Shown here: positions 5,085 through 6,002 of the stretch, in pieces | Layout: each line of letters starts with the position of its first letter | Numbering within the stretch: position 1 is the first letter of the stretch | Source: an uncultured Armatimonadota bacterium | Lineage (GTDB): Bacteria; Armatimonadota; Fimbriimonadia; Fimbriimonadales; Fimbriimonadaceae | Direction: 5' to 3' | Length of the DNA: 6,002 bases | Assembly (NCBI GenBank): GCA_946478935.1 | Contig: CAMLEL010000165.1 | Span: forward strand, 1 to 6,002 | Program-made: the position numbers and the translations under genes | The notes under the pieces: model-generated | What the model saw: the letters and a program-made list of their open reading frames with translations, nothing else | Told to the model about the DNA's origin: nothing | The model's database searches: none

Positions 5085-6002
5085 CTGATGTTGGGGTGGG
5101 CGTTGCGCTCGAGCCAATCGACCACCCCGTCGGCAAATTGTAGTCCAATTCCCCGTTCTCCTTCTTCGTCGTCCAAATAAGTCGACATTCCCCACTCGGC
5201 GGCGAGGTCTTCGGGGATTTCGTTCGCAAACTCCAATCCGCCAAGGGTCAGGCAGGCCGCCGTCCACATCCTTGGAACCGTTGTCAGGTTGTAGCCACCA
5301 CCACCTACAACGACCGTGGGCAGCGCAAGATCTCTCACGTGTTTAACTGCCGCCAGCCAATGCTGTGCGGTCGACCGGATATGGCCGAGCGGATCCTCGC
5401 GATGCGTATCAGTGCCTAGTTGAAGCACGATGGCTTGCGGATCGAATGCCTCCAATGCGGGCAGAATTCCCCGCTCGAATGCATCGACCCAAACATCTCC
5501 GGTCGTTTTGGCTGCGAGCGGGACGTTGATAGAACTGAAATCCACACCCGTCTCTTCGACGAATCCGGTACCCGGGAAGAGCGTTCGACCCTCTTCATGA
5601 ATTGAACAAGTTAAGACCGACGGGTCCTTATAGAAGAGCCATTGGACTCCATCCCCGTGATGAACGTCGATGTCCACATATGCCACACGCTCAAACTTTT
5701 CACGCAGTATGTGGCAGGCGATGGCGGGGTCATCGAAGATGCAGAATCCACTGGCTCGGTCCCTGTGAGCGTGATGGAGGCCGCCGCCGATGCCAAAGGC
5801 CATTGATTCGCCATTACTTACCGCTTCGGCTGCCGCTACTGTTGCAGAAACGTAGGCGAGCGATGCGTCGAACATTCCTGGAAAGACGGGATTGTCACCG
5901 GCACCGAATCCGAATGCTGACGGGTTCACGTGCGAAGCGGCTCCCTGTATATCCATTTCCTTGACCGCGTCGACATACTCAGCGCTGTGGACTCGCAAAA
6001 GA
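5081..6002 (-). CDS. acuC: Histone deacetylase / AcuC family protein (5' end outside window)
   Basis: The visible 306 codons encode most of a zinc-dependent deacetylase of the class I-like bacterial AcuC/acetoin-utilisation family, which removes acetyl groups from lysines (in Bacillus, of acetyl-CoA synthetase) or related amides in the cytoplasm. Counting from codon 5998-5996, the active site is complete: His75-His76 (GGGLHHAHRDRASGF), zinc ligands Asp111 and His113 in DIDVHHGDGVQ, Asp197 in LQLGTDTHREDPLG, and the catalytic Tyr236 in GGGGYN. The fragment opens with LLRVHSAEYVDAV, which in relatives lies about 60 residues from the start; the TTG at 5998 is therefore an internal Leu codon and the true start is beyond the window. 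The usual Asn after the GFC motif is Asp here (FDD, residue 90). No acetyl-CoA synthetase or acetoin gene is visible, so the substrate is unknown and the acuC symbol is by family only. Confidence 0.92.
   Translation of the reverse strand, partial: LLRVHSAEYVDAVKEMDIQGAASHVNPSAFGFGAGDNPVFPGMFDASLAYVSATVAAAEAVSNGESMAFGIGGGLHHAHRDRASGFCIFDDPAIACHILREKFERVAYVDIDVHHGDGVQWLFYKDPSVLTCSIHEEGRTLFPGTGFVEETGVDFSSINVPLAAKTTGDVWVDAFERGILPALEAFDPQAIVLQLGTDTHREDPLGHIRSTAQHWLAAVKHVRDLALPTVVVGGGGYNLTTVPRMWTAACLTLGGLEFANEIPEDLAAEWGMSTYLDDEEGERGIGLQFADGVVDWLERNAHPNIS

Noticed and set aside
4512..5267. Open reading frame of 251 codons on the minus strand across the DUF4394 and deacetylase 3' ends
   Set aside because: Its composition is abnormal (rich in Arg, Val, Asp, Cys), it overlaps two genes with clear family motifs, and it has no motif of its own.
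5996..5998. TTG as the start of the deacetylase gene
   Set aside because: The frame continues to the window edge (CTT before it) and LLRVHS is an internal family motif, so the start is outside the window.

Overview
The window carries seven protein genes, two of them cut by its edges. There is no RNA gene, mobile element or CRISPR array. Two genes have lipobox signal peptides (Leu-Gly-Cys-Gly) and one has a classical signal peptide, so several products leave the cytoplasm, which fits a diderm bacterium. The mix (a planctomycete/acidobacterium-style S9 peptidase, a DUF4394 lipoprotein, DoxX, an AcuC-type deacetylase), moderate GC and partly weak Shine-Dalgarno sites suggest an environmental lineage such as Armatimonadota (Fimbriimonadia-like), Planctomycetota or Acidobacteriota. 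This placement is inference and cannot be settled from 6 kb.

Layout. Positions 1-3702 hold a tight plus-strand run: the 3' end of an unrecognised gene (1-213), a small lipoprotein (265-717), an SGNH/GDSL-type hydrolase (759-1436) and a secreted S9 prolyl oligopeptidase/DPP IV-like peptidase (1447-3702). Gaps are 51, 41 and 10 bases, so co-transcription is plausible. A DoxX-family membrane protein (3699-4124) lies on the minus strand, tail-to-tail with the peptidase. A divergent intergenic region (4125-4268) follows, then a DUF4394 lipoprotein on the plus strand (4269-5084). The window ends with a minus-strand class I-like histone deacetylase/AcuC family gene (5081 to beyond 6002), tail-to-tail with the DUF4394 gene.

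How the genes may work together. The plus-strand run looks like a cell-envelope or secreted set: a peptidase, a probable esterase-type hydrolase and a lipoprotein. No shared pathway can be shown. DoxX, the DUF4394 protein and the deacetylase look like independent units.

The most distinctive features are architectural. Both convergent gene pairs overlap by exactly four bases through their stop codons (TTAG and CTAG), each next to a short inverted repeat. Two plus-strand genes with poor Shine-Dalgarno sequences have a -10-like TANNNT hexamer 6-7 bases before the start codon, as in leaderless transcription. I found no convincing previously undescribed multi-gene system.
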